Below, in pieces: positions 1 to 7,281 of a DNA stretch of 14,950 nt; the stretch's first letter is position 1, and every line of letters starts with the position of its first letter. A program made the translations under genes and the position numbers. The notes beneath the pieces are model-generated. The model was not told where the DNA came from. It saw nothing but the letters and a program-made list of their open reading frames with translations, and searched no databases. Source of the DNA: Bacteroidota bacterium (GTDB taxonomy: Bacteria > Bacteroidota > Bacteroidia > SXHM01); NCBI GenBank assembly GCA_005773695.1, contig SXHM01000220.1, positions 1 through 14,950 of the forward strand, given 5' to 3'.

Positions 1-418
1 AATTGGAAAGAACAATGGTATCGAATGTGCCTTTAACTCTTGTATCATTAATTTCAGTAACAGTTATAGTTCCGCTGCTCCCGTAAAGACTTTTGTAAAC
101 ATCAAAAGTTCCGGGACCATCTGTATAACTTACATAACTGGCAGTGCTGTCCTGAACCAGATAAACTCCGGGATCGGTTAATCCGTTTATATTTATTATT
201 AATGTGGATACACTATCTCTGCCTATAATATTTACAGGTGTACCTGCGTGAATAGCAATCGTTTCTTTTGAAGCACTCCAAACAAGAGGATTAACAGTGT
301 CGTTACCACTATAAATATCACATTTATAGATACCTAAACTTGAATCGTTTTTATTGCACGAAGAGAAAAGGAATACTACTGCGGAAAGAACTAATAATGA
401 AGAATAAATTTTTTTCAC
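1..418 (-). CDS. Putative lipoprotein, partial (C-terminus beyond window edge)
   Basis: An open frame runs from a GTG at 418-416 to the left edge without a stop: about 139 codons, 3' end missing. The product begins with two lysines, a hydrophobic stretch (residues 4-18) and a lipobox FSSC with the lipidated cysteine at residue 21, followed by a polar NKND segment. It is therefore very probably a lipoprotein exported by Sec and anchored in a membrane. No in-frame ATG lies upstream, so GTG is the best start. The mature part is rich in Ser, Thr, Gly and beta-strand patterns; its last visible part (G-T-I-T-V-T...K-G-T-F-D) resembles small Bacteroidota beta-barrel lipoproteins such as the DUF6252 type, but that is only a resemblance by eye. 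It lies 59 bases downstream of the CBS gene on the same strand and may be co-transcribed with it. Function unknown. Confidence 0.75.
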   Translation of the reverse strand, partial: MKKIYSSLLVLSAVVFLFSSCNKNDSSLGIYKCDIYSGNDTVNPLVWSASKETIAIHAGTPVNIIGRDSVSTLIININGLTDPGVYLVQDSTASYVSYTDGPGTFDVYKSLYGSSGTITVTEINDTRVKGTFDTIVLSN

Positions 419-477
419 GTCCGTAATTAATTTATGGTTTAAAGAAGCCCGAAAATACGGATTTATTTTATTCTTCT

Positions 478-912
478 TTATTCAAGGAATTTTTCCATGT
501 ACTTAATAAGGTCAAGCGTGGAAACAATTCCGGTTACTTTTTCATTCTCCACAATGGGAATAGCATGAAACATATTGACTTTAAACAAGGCTATGGCATC
601 CGATAATTTTGAATCAGGATGGAGCGAAACAGGATTTGGAGTCATCAGTTTTTCAACTGTTACATAATCCAGAATTACCTTGTTGATTCCTTCGTTGTCA
701 AAGGCTTCGCCTTTTTCAACAATCTCAGCGCCTAAAGTAACACGCAGAAAATCGGTAAGACTGATGATGCCTGCAAGTTTTCCGTTTTTTACAACCGGAA
801 TATGATGCAGATGATGATGCTCAAAAAGTTTTTTTACATCTTCGGTTTTGTTGGTAATATCAACTGTAATGGTTGCAGCCGACATAATTTCGCGCAGGGT
901 TATGTTTTTCAT
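478..912 (-). CDS. Two-CBS-domain protein
   Basis: The 144-residue protein is made almost entirely of a CBS pair. The first domain spans about residues 8-62 (IMSAATITV, HHIPVV, KLAGIISLTDFLR) and the second about 88-143 (LMTPNPVSLHPDSKL, HAIPIVE, VTGIVSTLDLIKYM). Each shows the usual IPVV/IPIV strand and the G-I-(I/V)-S-x-x-D-(F/L) motif, whose Asp typically contacts the ribose of an adenine nucleotide. There is no signal peptide, membrane segment or catalytic domain, so it is a free-standing cytoplasmic nucleotide-sensing module; its partner cannot be read from the sequence. His is dense just before the first IPVV (EHHHLHH, residues 31-37). The ATG at 912 is the first in frame. It is divergent from the T9SS cargo gene at 997 and upstream of the lipoprotein gene on its own strand. 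Confidence 0.9.
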   Translation of the reverse strand: MKNITLREIMSAATITVDITNKTEDVKKLFEHHHLHHIPVVKNGKLAGIISLTDFLRVTLGAEIVEKGEAFDNEGINKVILDYVTVEKLMTPNPVSLHPDSKLSDAIALFKVNMFHAIPIVENEKVTGIVSTLDLIKYMEKFLE

Positions 913-996
913 AGGTTATTATTTTTATTGCAATATTTGTTCTATTCATTTACAAAATAAATGACACTAGTCAATTTATAAACTGACATATATCAC

Positions 997-1791
997 ATGC
1001 AAAAACTCTTACTCTCTGTTTTATTCCTGTTTATCGCTTTTATCACACAATCACAGGTTATTTATACCGATGTAAATCCTGATTCGTTAGTGGGTTCTTC
1101 CTATGAACTTGACCTGAATAATGATGGAACTCCTGAATTTCTGATAGAGAAAACCACAGATGGCGGAATTGATATTGTTCAGGCAACAGGGCTTTCTAAT
1201 CAGGACTCTCTTATTGGTTATTATGCAGGATTTCCTGCAATTACAGGATATCCTTCTGCACTTTCTTCCAATGAAATTATTGATGGCACTTCTGCCTTTG
1301 TAGATGAAGGGGTAATGGGTGGTGACCATGAATTAATTATGGAAGATGCCGATTGGCCTGATGGTTTTAATCGTTATCTCGGTTTGAAATTCAACATCAA
1401 CGGAGATGTCCATTATGGTTGGGCAAAAATTAAAATCTCGACCGATTATGTGGCGTTCACAATATCGGAGTATGCTTACAATGCAACAGCAGGTGAGCCT
1501 ATTAATTCAGGTATAACTTCCATTGAAGACCCTTCGACAACACTCGGGGGGACAATAGAAGCTTATCCCAATCCGGTAAGTGAAAATGTAACACTTAGCT
1601 TTTTCCTGCTTGATGAAACTGAAGTTGATTTATCAGTTTATGATTTAAGCGGCAAACAGATTTTAGCAGAAAGCAGAAAAATTGAAAAGCCCGGCAAGCA
1701 GGCTTTTCAATTGAATGTTTCGCAATGGAGTTCAGGAATTTATTTTTGTCGTGTAAATTCCTCCACGTTAAAATTAAGTGTGTTGCACTAA
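997..1791 (+). CDS. Secreted protein with T9SS type A C-terminal sorting domain (264 aa)
   Basis: The protein has a Sec signal peptide (residues 1-20, ending TQSQ), a central domain of about 165 residues, and a C-terminal type IX sorting domain (about 187-264). The sorting domain shows the entry motif AYPNPVSENVTL, the VYDLSGK strand, GIYFCRV and the terminal KLSV strand. Type IX cargo is carried across the outer membrane and usually loses this domain to the PorU sortase. The central part has an EF-hand/dockerin-like loop, D39-x-N41-x-D43-G44-x-x-E47, suggesting calcium binding. It also has the pattern RYLGLKF...HYGW (residues 126-142), which I know from small secreted beta-sandwich proteins in Bacteroidota and PEP-CTERM cargo. 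No catalytic motif is visible; structural or adhesive use is an inference. The stop codon overlaps that of the convergent gene. Confidence 0.88.
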   Translation: MQKLLLSVLFLFIAFITQSQVIYTDVNPDSLVGSSYELDLNNDGTPEFLIEKTTDGGIDIVQATGLSNQDSLIGYYAGFPAITGYPSALSSNEIIDGTSAFVDEGVMGGDHELIMEDADWPDGFNRYLGLKFNINGDVHYGWAKIKISTDYVAFTISEYAYNATAGEPINSGITSIEDPSTTLGGTIEAYPNPVSENVTLSFFLLDETEVDLSVYDLSGKQILAESRKIEKPGKQAFQLNVSQWSSGIYFCRVNSSTLKLSVLH

Positions 1792-1809
1792 CGCACCACA
1801 CTTAATTTT
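1770..1809. terminator. Palindrome between convergent genes; likely bidirectional terminator
   Basis: AAAATTAAGTGTG at 1770-1782 is exactly inverted at 1797-1809. Inside this 13-bp stem, after one T/C mismatch, three more pairs form (1784-1786 with 1793-1795), leaving a six-base loop at 1787-1792. An A-rich foot on one side and TTAATTTT on the other give an oligo-U-like tail on both strands, as expected for a two-way intrinsic terminator. The arms are coding: each contributes the KLSV end of the T9SS sorting domain of its gene, and the loop holds the overlapping stops TAA (1789-1791, plus) and TAG (1790-1788, minus). Terminator activity is inferred from structure and position. Confidence 0.7.
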
Positions 1810-2879
1810 CCTGCTGCTTTATGCAGATTGTTTCTGTCCGTAAACTGCCACGCATAGATACCTTGCGGTAAATTCTGAACTGAGAAATTATACGTTGAGT
1901 TTGCTGTTGCATAAACTTTTTCCTGCATCAGCATTTTTCCTGCTACATCATAAACGGTGAAGAAATATTCACCTGTTTCCAATTCGTTTCCAAGCCTGAG
2001 TGAAACAGTTTCAGCGGCAGGCACAGGGAAAAGTTCGGTGCTGATTGTGTTTTCTTCAACACCAACAGTTCCGGTAGGGGGTAATAATGTCCATTTGAAT
2101 GTTTTTGGTTGGTCAAGACTGTCATAGCTTAATTCTGCTACCGCAAGTTTCATTTCTTTGCCTAACCACTGGTAGCTGAAAGAGGTATCATCTTTTGTGC
2201 TGAAAACCGACCATGCAGGAGGAAAGCCGATAGTAGGCAATATCCAGATGGTGTCTTTTCCTTGATCGGTGCGTTTTACACGCAACACATCATTGTACGT
2301 GCCGTTAGGTGTTGTAATGGAACCCCAGCCATCAGTAACATCAGTAACAGTTGCTACACGTTTGTAACGAACCTGACTAACCAAGGGAGAAATAACACTT
2401 CCGTTAATGGTAACATCTATTGCATAATTATCAGAGAATGTGCTGTTATAAGTACGTGGAAAATTGTGGAGTTTTAAATCAGGGTTTAAAGGAGCGACAA
2501 TGGTATTGCCTAACATTAATAAATCACCTGCACCACCCTGTGTGGTCAAGGTTGTGCTGTTTTGATTCATGTAAACATAGCTTACATTATCATTGGTCAT
2601 TGCAACATTGGAACTTGAAAACTGTGCAGCATAAGGTGTGCTGGCAACGGTAACTACCGAAGTATTTTCGTTCAGGATATAAGCAGTGTTTGAACTGATC
2701 GTAGTCATTGTCCAGGTTTGGTTGGCACCTGCCGGACCGGGACCGGTAATAGGTGTAAGCGTATCTGCTTTGCGGCTGATTACATCGCCAACAACTGCCA
2801 TGTCACTGAGGTCAATGCTTATTTGCGCAAAGGCGGAGAACGATAAAATGGAAAGAGAAAGGAGTACAAGTTTTTTCAT
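1788..2879 (-). CDS. Secreted protein with T9SS C-terminal sorting domain (363 aa)
   Basis: A Sec signal peptide (about residues 1-18, ending SAFA before QISID) leads into about 250 residues rich in Thr, Ser, Asn and Val with no recognised catalytic motif. A type IX sorting domain follows (about 273-363), with TELFPVPAAETVSL (usually YPNP; here FPVP), the VYDVAGK strand, GIYAWQF and the final KLSVVR. The middle contains G-P-G-P-A-G-A-N-Q-T-W (46-56), the opening pattern of a domain I have seen in other secreted Bacteroidota proteins of unknown function. The product is expected outside the cell or on its surface after type IX export and cleavage. The ATG at 2879 directly precedes the MKK signal peptide. 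A near-match to the Bacteroidota -7 element (TACCTTTC, minus strand, 2910-2903) lies 23 bases upstream. It is convergent with the 997 gene and divergent from the DUF5686 gene. Confidence 0.87.
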   Translation of the reverse strand: MKKLVLLSLSILSFSAFAQISIDLSDMAVVGDVISRKADTLTPITGPGPAGANQTWTMTTISSNTAYILNENTSVVTVASTPYAAQFSSSNVAMTNDNVSYVYMNQNSTTLTTQGGAGDLLMLGNTIVAPLNPDLKLHNFPRTYNSTFSDNYAIDVTINGSVISPLVSQVRYKRVATVTDVTDGWGSITTPNGTYNDVLRVKRTDQGKDTIWILPTIGFPPAWSVFSTKDDTSFSYQWLGKEMKLAVAELSYDSLDQPKTFKWTLLPPTGTVGVEENTISTELFPVPAAETVSLRLGNELETGEYFFTVYDVAGKMLMQEKVYATANSTYNFSVQNLPQGIYAWQFTDRNNLHKAAGKLSVVR

Positions 2880-2978
2880 TTGTGGGTTTAATTAAATTTT
2901 GCGAAAGGTAGAAAAAAGTCCGATGTGTTCTTAATGCAAAACGAATGAATGTTTATTAATTAAATTTACCGCCCGTAA

Positions 2979-5444
2979 ATGTTTTTCAGAAAACTTTTAA
3001 TCCTTTTTTCAGCCGTTATTTTTTCTGCTACAGCCTTTGCAGCCAAACTAAGCGGTCGTGTTTCTGATAAAAAAAATGAGCCCCTTGCTTTTCTTACTGT
3101 AAACATAGAGGGCACCACCGTCAGCACTATGACAAACATGAACGGTGAATATTTTCTGGAATTGAAAGATGGTTTTTATCACGTGGTGTTTCGTTACATC
3201 GGTTACCGCACTGAAACCCGCAACATTGAAATACGCGGAGATGATGTTACATTGGATGTTACCCTGGAGCCACAAGCCATTGTATTGGTAGAAGCAAATG
3301 TAAACGGTAATGGCGAAGACCCTGCAAATGAAATAATACGAAAGGCACAGCAAAAGCGTAAATTTTATTTAGAGCAGGTTAAAAAATACTCTTGTGATGT
3401 TTACATCAAAGGAATGAACTATGCAGAAAATGTTCCTAAAAGTATTCTCGGCCGCAACATAGAAATTGATGGCCTGGATAAAAACCGGAGTGGAATAGTT
3501 TACCTGAGTGAATCCGTTTCGCGCCTGCATTTTGAAGCACCGAACAAACGGAAAGAAACAGTTATTTCTTCAAAGGTTAGTGGCAAGTCGCAGGCCTTTA
3601 CCTGGAACAGCGCCATTGATTTTGATTTCAATTTTTATGAGCCCAACATTGAGGTAAGCTTTGCCGAGCGTAATTTTATTTCGCCAATAGCACCTTCGGC
3701 TATGCTGCATTACCGCTACAAATTAGTGGGCGCATTTTATGAAGATACGGTGCTTGTCAATAAGATTGAAATCATTCCGCGCGTAAAAGGTTCGCCTGCT
3801 TACAATGGATTTATCTATATACAGGAAAACACATGGCGCATACACAGCATTGAGTTTTACCTGACACGTGAATCTAACATTGAGTTTTTAGACACACTGA
3901 AAATAAAACAGGTTTACATTCCCGTTACGCAGGAAGTATGGATGAAAGGAACGCAGAATTTCAATTTCAAATTTGATGTGAAGTTGCTTGGATTTAAAGG
4001 CAACGGTTATTTCAACGGAGTATATTCCAAATATGATTTAGGTCCTGAATTCAGCAAAAAATTCTTTAAAGCCGAGAAGGTAAAAGTGGAAGAAAATTCC
4101 AACAAACGCAGTGAAGAATACTGGAACGATGTGCGCCTTGTTCCCCTTACCCCGCTTGAGATAGAGGATTATAAAGAGAAAGACAGCGTTGAGGTGTTGA
4201 AAGAAAGTAAGGTGTATATGGATTCCATAGACACGAAGAAAAATAAGTACCGTGTTTCCAATTTTATTTTCGGTTACACCATGCGCAATTCGTTCAAAAA
4301 TATTGACTGGAATATCCCCACGCTGTTTGAGATTTTGCAGTTTAATACGGTGGAAGGAATTGTTATAAACCCCACTTACAGCGTGGAGTGGGAACATAAG
4401 GAGCTGAAAAAACGGTTGCGTATAGATAATACCTTCCGCTACGGTTTTAGCAGTCAGAAATTTTATGGCAAGCTTGGAATTAATTACCGCTTCAATGCCA
4501 TCAACCGCATGAATATCCGCGCTGAGGTTGGAAAGTTTGTAAGTCAATACAATGAAGCAAATCCGATTGCGCCTTTTATTAATACGCTTTACACTGTTTT
4601 CTTAGAAAAAAATTATCTGAAAATTTTTGAAAAGACCTATGCAAATGTGGGTTGGGGAAGTGAAATTTTTAACGGTGTAACACTGAACACCGGTGTTGAA
4701 TATGCCGTACGAAATCCATTGCTGAATTCAGGTAACCTGAGCGCCCTGTATGTGGACAGAAAGAACACCGAGTTTACTTCTAACAATCCGCAGAACCCTG
4801 CCAGTGATTTAGCTGCGTTTGTTCCTTATCGTGCGTTTACATTCAATGCCAGCATTCGCATCCGTTTCGGACAGAAGTATTATTTATATCCGCACGAGAA
4901 AATTAATTCTTCATCAAAATATCCTATTGTAAGGATTGGCTACGAGAAAGGAATTGCAGGAATTTTTAACAGTAAAACCAATTTTGATTTTGTCAGCCTT
5001 TCGTTTGAAGACGATATGAAGCTGGGAATTTTCGGAACTTCGGAATATACTGTGAGCGTTGGAAAATTCTTTAACTCCAACAATATCCCTTTTGTGGATA
5101 ACCGGCACTTTATGACGAGTGAAGTTATTCTTGCTCCGCAGCGATTATCTGCTTTCCGTGCTATGCCTTATTATCGTTTGAGCACCACAGGTGAATACCT
5201 GGAGGCGCATTACGAACATCATTTCAATGGTTTCCTTTTCGGCACTATTCCCGTTTGGAAAAAGTTAGGGTGGCAGCCCGTTGCGGGTTCTCATTTGTTG
5301 TTAGACTTCCGCAACAATCACCAATATGTGGAGGTAACTGCCGGATTGGAGCACATCTTCAAAATAGGCAGAGTTGACTTTGTGGCTGCTTTTGAAAACA
5401 ACCAAAAACCGCGAACAGCTATTAGGATTAGTTTAGGTTTTTAA
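2979..5444 (+). CDS. DUF5686 / carboxypeptidase-regulatory-like domain outer-membrane protein
   Basis: This 821-residue protein has a signal peptide (residues 1-22). A carboxypeptidase-regulatory-like beta-sandwich follows (about 23-105: LSGRVSDKKNEPLAFLTVNI, GEYFLEL, YIGYRTETRNI). A DUF5686-type segment begins at DPANEIIRKAQQKRKFYLEQ (114-133). The C-terminal half shows alternating beta strands typical of an outer-membrane barrel and ends in ISLGF, a terminal Phe as recognised by the BAM complex. The architecture recalls the front of TonB-dependent receptors, but I see no plug domain or TonB box, so it is probably not an energised importer. The family is common in Bacteroidota and of unknown function. 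The start is the ATG just before the signal peptide; TAAATTTA at 2961-2968 is a one-mismatch -7 element. Transcription probably ends at the hairpin at 5445-5512. Confidence 0.88.
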   Translation: MFFRKLLILFSAVIFSATAFAAKLSGRVSDKKNEPLAFLTVNIEGTTVSTMTNMNGEYFLELKDGFYHVVFRYIGYRTETRNIEIRGDDVTLDVTLEPQAIVLVEANVNGNGEDPANEIIRKAQQKRKFYLEQVKKYSCDVYIKGMNYAENVPKSILGRNIEIDGLDKNRSGIVYLSESVSRLHFEAPNKRKETVISSKVSGKSQAFTWNSAIDFDFNFYEPNIEVSFAERNFISPIAPSAMLHYRYKLVGAFYEDTVLVNKIEIIPRVKGSPAYNGFIYIQENTWRIHSIEFYLTRESNIEFLDTLKIKQVYIPVTQEVWMKGTQNFNFKFDVKLLGFKGNGYFNGVYSKYDLGPEFSKKFFKAEKVKVEENSNKRSEEYWNDVRLVPLTPLEIEDYKEKDSVEVLKESKVYMDSIDTKKNKYRVSNFIFGYTMRNSFKNIDWNIPTLFEILQFNTVEGIVINPTYSVEWEHKELKKRLRIDNTFRYGFSSQKFYGKLGINYRFNAINRMNIRAEVGKFVSQYNEANPIAPFINTLYTVFLEKNYLKIFEKTYANVGWGSEIFNGVTLNTGVEYAVRNPLLNSGNLSALYVDRKNTEFTSNNPQNPASDLAAFVPYRAFTFNASIRIRFGQKYYLYPHEKINSSSKYPIVRIGYEKGIAGIFNSKTNFDFVSLSFEDDMKLGIFGTSEYTVSVGKFFNSNNIPFVDNRHFMTSEVILAPQRLSAFRAMPYYRLSTTGEYLEAHYEHHFNGFLFGTIPVWKKLGWQPVAGSHLLLDFRNNHQYVEVTAGLEHIFKIGRVDFVAAFENNQKPRTAIRISLGF

Positions 5445-5512
5445 TTCCGTCATTCTGAACTTGTTTCAGCATCTTATTGTTGAGGCCTTGAAACAAGTTC
5501 AGGGTGACGGAA
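5445..5512 (+). terminator. 24-bp stem-loop; also a copy of a dispersed GAACTTGTTTC repeat
   Basis: Bases 5445-5468 pair with 5489-5512 along 24 positions: 22 are Watson-Crick and two (5453-5454 against GG at 5503-5504) are G-U wobbles in plus-strand RNA. On the minus strand these two become A-C mismatches, so the structure favours the DUF5686 transcript. The loop is 20 bases. The stem starts at the base after the DUF5686 stop and ends four bases before the slyD-like stop. No U-run follows, so it may act as an RNA-stabilising or REP-like element as much as a true terminator. Its core recurs at 8676-8733 and, weakly, at 12881-12905. Confidence 0.7.
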
Positions 5513-5516
5513 TCTC

Positions 5517-6032
5517 TTAGTGATGATGCCCGCCCGGACCGTGAACGTGACCGTGAGCTAACTCATCTTCTGTAGCTGCTCTTAAAGCAACTACTTCGCC
5601 TTCAAAACGCAGATGTTGTCCTGCCAATGGATGATTGAAATCCATGGATACATCATTAATTCCAACTTTTACAACAACGCCACGCATGTGATGACCTTCG
5701 TTATCCTGCATCGGAATAATAGCGCCTATTTTCAACATGTCGCGTTGAATTTCTCCTTTCTCATCTTTGAATGCTTCAATCGGCAGATCAACTAAATTAT
5801 CGGGATGCTTTTCTCCGTATGCATCTTCGGGTCTTATGCTGAAGTTGAAGGTATCGCCCAATGCAAGTCCGTTAAGGTTTGCTTCAAATCCGGCAATCAT
5901 ACCGCCTACACCAAAAAGAAATGTGAGGGGATTGTTTTTTCCTGCTTCTTCAATAAATTTCTCTTCTCCGCCTTCCGGTTTTGAGTTGAGTTTGTAGGTT
6001 ACTGACACTACTGAGTTAAGTGTAATTTTCAT
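5517..6032 (-). CDS. slyD: FKBP-type peptidyl-prolyl cis-trans isomerase, SlyD-like
   Basis: The 171-residue protein matches the SlyD layout. An FKBP half surrounds FGVGGMIAGFE (40-50) and PEDAYGEK (68-75). An insert-in-flap chaperone segment follows (about 76-125), then the diagnostic VSMDFNHPLAGQHLRFEGEV (128-147). A short His-rich tail (160-171, six His) recalls the nickel-binding tail of E. coli SlyD but has no Cys. It is expected to catalyse prolyl isomerisation and bind unfolded proteins in the cytoplasm. The ATG at 6032 is chosen because MKITLN begins the conserved first strand. The frame stays open to 6224, but that extension has no FKBP similarity and would overlap the divergent aminotransferase gene. 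Confidence 0.92.
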   Translation of the reverse strand: MKITLNSVVSVTYKLNSKPEGGEEKFIEEAGKNNPLTFLFGVGGMIAGFEANLNGLALGDTFNFSIRPEDAYGEKHPDNLVDLPIEAFKDEKGEIQRDMLKIGAIIPMQDNEGHHMRGVVVKVGINDVSMDFNHPLAGQHLRFEGEVVALRAATEDELAHGHVHGPGGHHH

Positions 6033-6126
6033 GTTTTTTTGAATTTTTTTGCATAGGTAATACTTTTTCCTGCAATGAGAAAATGCAATCCAAATTCCTA
6101 CTTTTATTCCCGAAACAAAACCAGCA

Positions 6127-7281
6127 ATGCAATTTCCGGGAGAACTACAATCACGATTACCCAAAACAGGTACCACCATTTTTACTGTAATGTCAAAACT
6201 TGCCGCTGAAGTTGGTGCAACCAATCTTTCGCAGGGCTTTCCGGATTATAGCAGTTCGCAGGATTTGTTTGAAAAAGTGCATCACTACATGAAGACGGGG
6301 TTTAACCAATATGCACCTATGCCTGGGTTTATTGGTTTACGTGAAGCCATTGCAGATAAAATTGAAAAACTATACACAACAAAATATAATCCTGACACAG
6401 AAGTAACCATTACAGCTGGAGCAACACTTGCCATTTACACTGCTATTGCAGCTTTGATTCGTGAAGGTGATGAAGTGATTGTATTTGAGCCGGCTTACGA
6501 TAGTTATACACCTTCTATAGAATTAAATGGAGGCATTCCCATTTACATTCAATTAAAGCAACCAGATTTTCATATCGACTGGAGTGAGGTGCGAAAATCA
6601 GTTTCTCCGCGCACGAAGATGATCATCATCAATACTCCGCATAACCCAACGGGCAGTGTACTAAGCGCAGCCGATTTGCAGGAACTGGAAAAAATAACAC
6701 AGAACACCGACATCATTATTTTGAGTGATGAAGTATATGAGCACATTATTTTTGACGGGCATCAACATCAGAGTGTATGCAGGTTTCCAAAACTTGCTGA
6801 ACGAAGTCTGGCAGTTTTTTCATTCGGAAAAACCTTTCATAACACAGGTTGGAAAATGGGTTATGTTGTAGGTCCTGAAAATTTGATGTTTGAATATCGC
6901 AAGGCTCATCAATACATAGTTTTCAGTTGCAACACACCGATACAAATGGCGCTCGCAGATTTTCTGAAAGAAGATAATAACTATTTAAGCCTACCGAATT
7001 TTTATCAGCAGAAAAGAGACTACTTTAATTCACTTATCAAAAATTCACGTTTTAGTTTTGTGCCAAGCTCAGGAACATATTTTCAATTGGTGAAATACAT
7101 TAATATTTCACAAGAGAAAGACACTGATTTCGTAGTGCGTATTACCAAAGAAAATAAAGTGGCCTCTATTCCTATCTCGGTTTTTTATCATAAGGAAGTG
7201 GATAATAAATACATTCGGTTTTGTTTTGCTAAAAGTGAGGAAGTATTGACTGCAGCTGCTGAGAAACTATGTAAAATATAA
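6127..7281 (+). CDS. ybdL: PLP-dependent aminotransferase, methionine/glutamine type (YbdL-like)
   Basis: This class I/II fold-type I aminotransferase is 384 residues, normal length. Visible motifs are the N-terminal NLSQGFPD (33-40), NTPHNPTG (169-176), the PLP ring-binding Asp201 and Tyr204 in SDEVYE, the Schiff-base Lys235 in SFGKTFHNTGWK, and the substrate-carboxylate Arg364 in KYIRF. QGFPD and FGKTFHNTGWK fit the YbdL/KAT (kynurenine/glutamine transaminase) subgroup, which transfers amino groups between methionine or aromatic amino acids and their keto acids, often using glutamine as donor. The next gene starts on the base after its stop and encodes an omega-amidase, which supports a glutamine-transaminase role in methionine salvage. 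TACTTTTA at 6099-6106 is a one-mismatch -7 element upstream. The exact substrate is inferred. Confidence 0.88.
   Translation: MQFPGELQSRLPKTGTTIFTVMSKLAAEVGATNLSQGFPDYSSSQDLFEKVHHYMKTGFNQYAPMPGFIGLREAIADKIEKLYTTKYNPDTEVTITAGATLAIYTAIAALIREGDEVIVFEPAYDSYTPSIELNGGIPIYIQLKQPDFHIDWSEVRKSVSPRTKMIIINTPHNPTGSVLSAADLQELEKITQNTDIIILSDEVYEHIIFDGHQHQSVCRFPKLAERSLAVFSFGKTFHNTGWKMGYVVGPENLMFEYRKAHQYIVFSCNTPIQMALADFLKEDNNYLSLPNFYQQKRDYFNSLIKNSRFSFVPSSGTYFQLVKYINISQEKDTDFVVRITKENKVASIPISVFYHKEVDNKYIRFCFAKSEEVLTAAAEKLCKI

Noticed and set aside
4038..4547. 169-codon minus-strand frame inside the DUF5686 gene
   Set aside because: It lies antisense to a confident coding region, with no recognised domain and no promoter or convincing start context.
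6033..6224. N-terminal extension of the SlyD-like gene to an upstream ATG at 6224
   Set aside because: The extra 64 residues have no FKBP similarity and no signal peptide, and would overlap the start of the divergent aminotransferase gene. MKITLN at 6032 matches the normal SlyD start.
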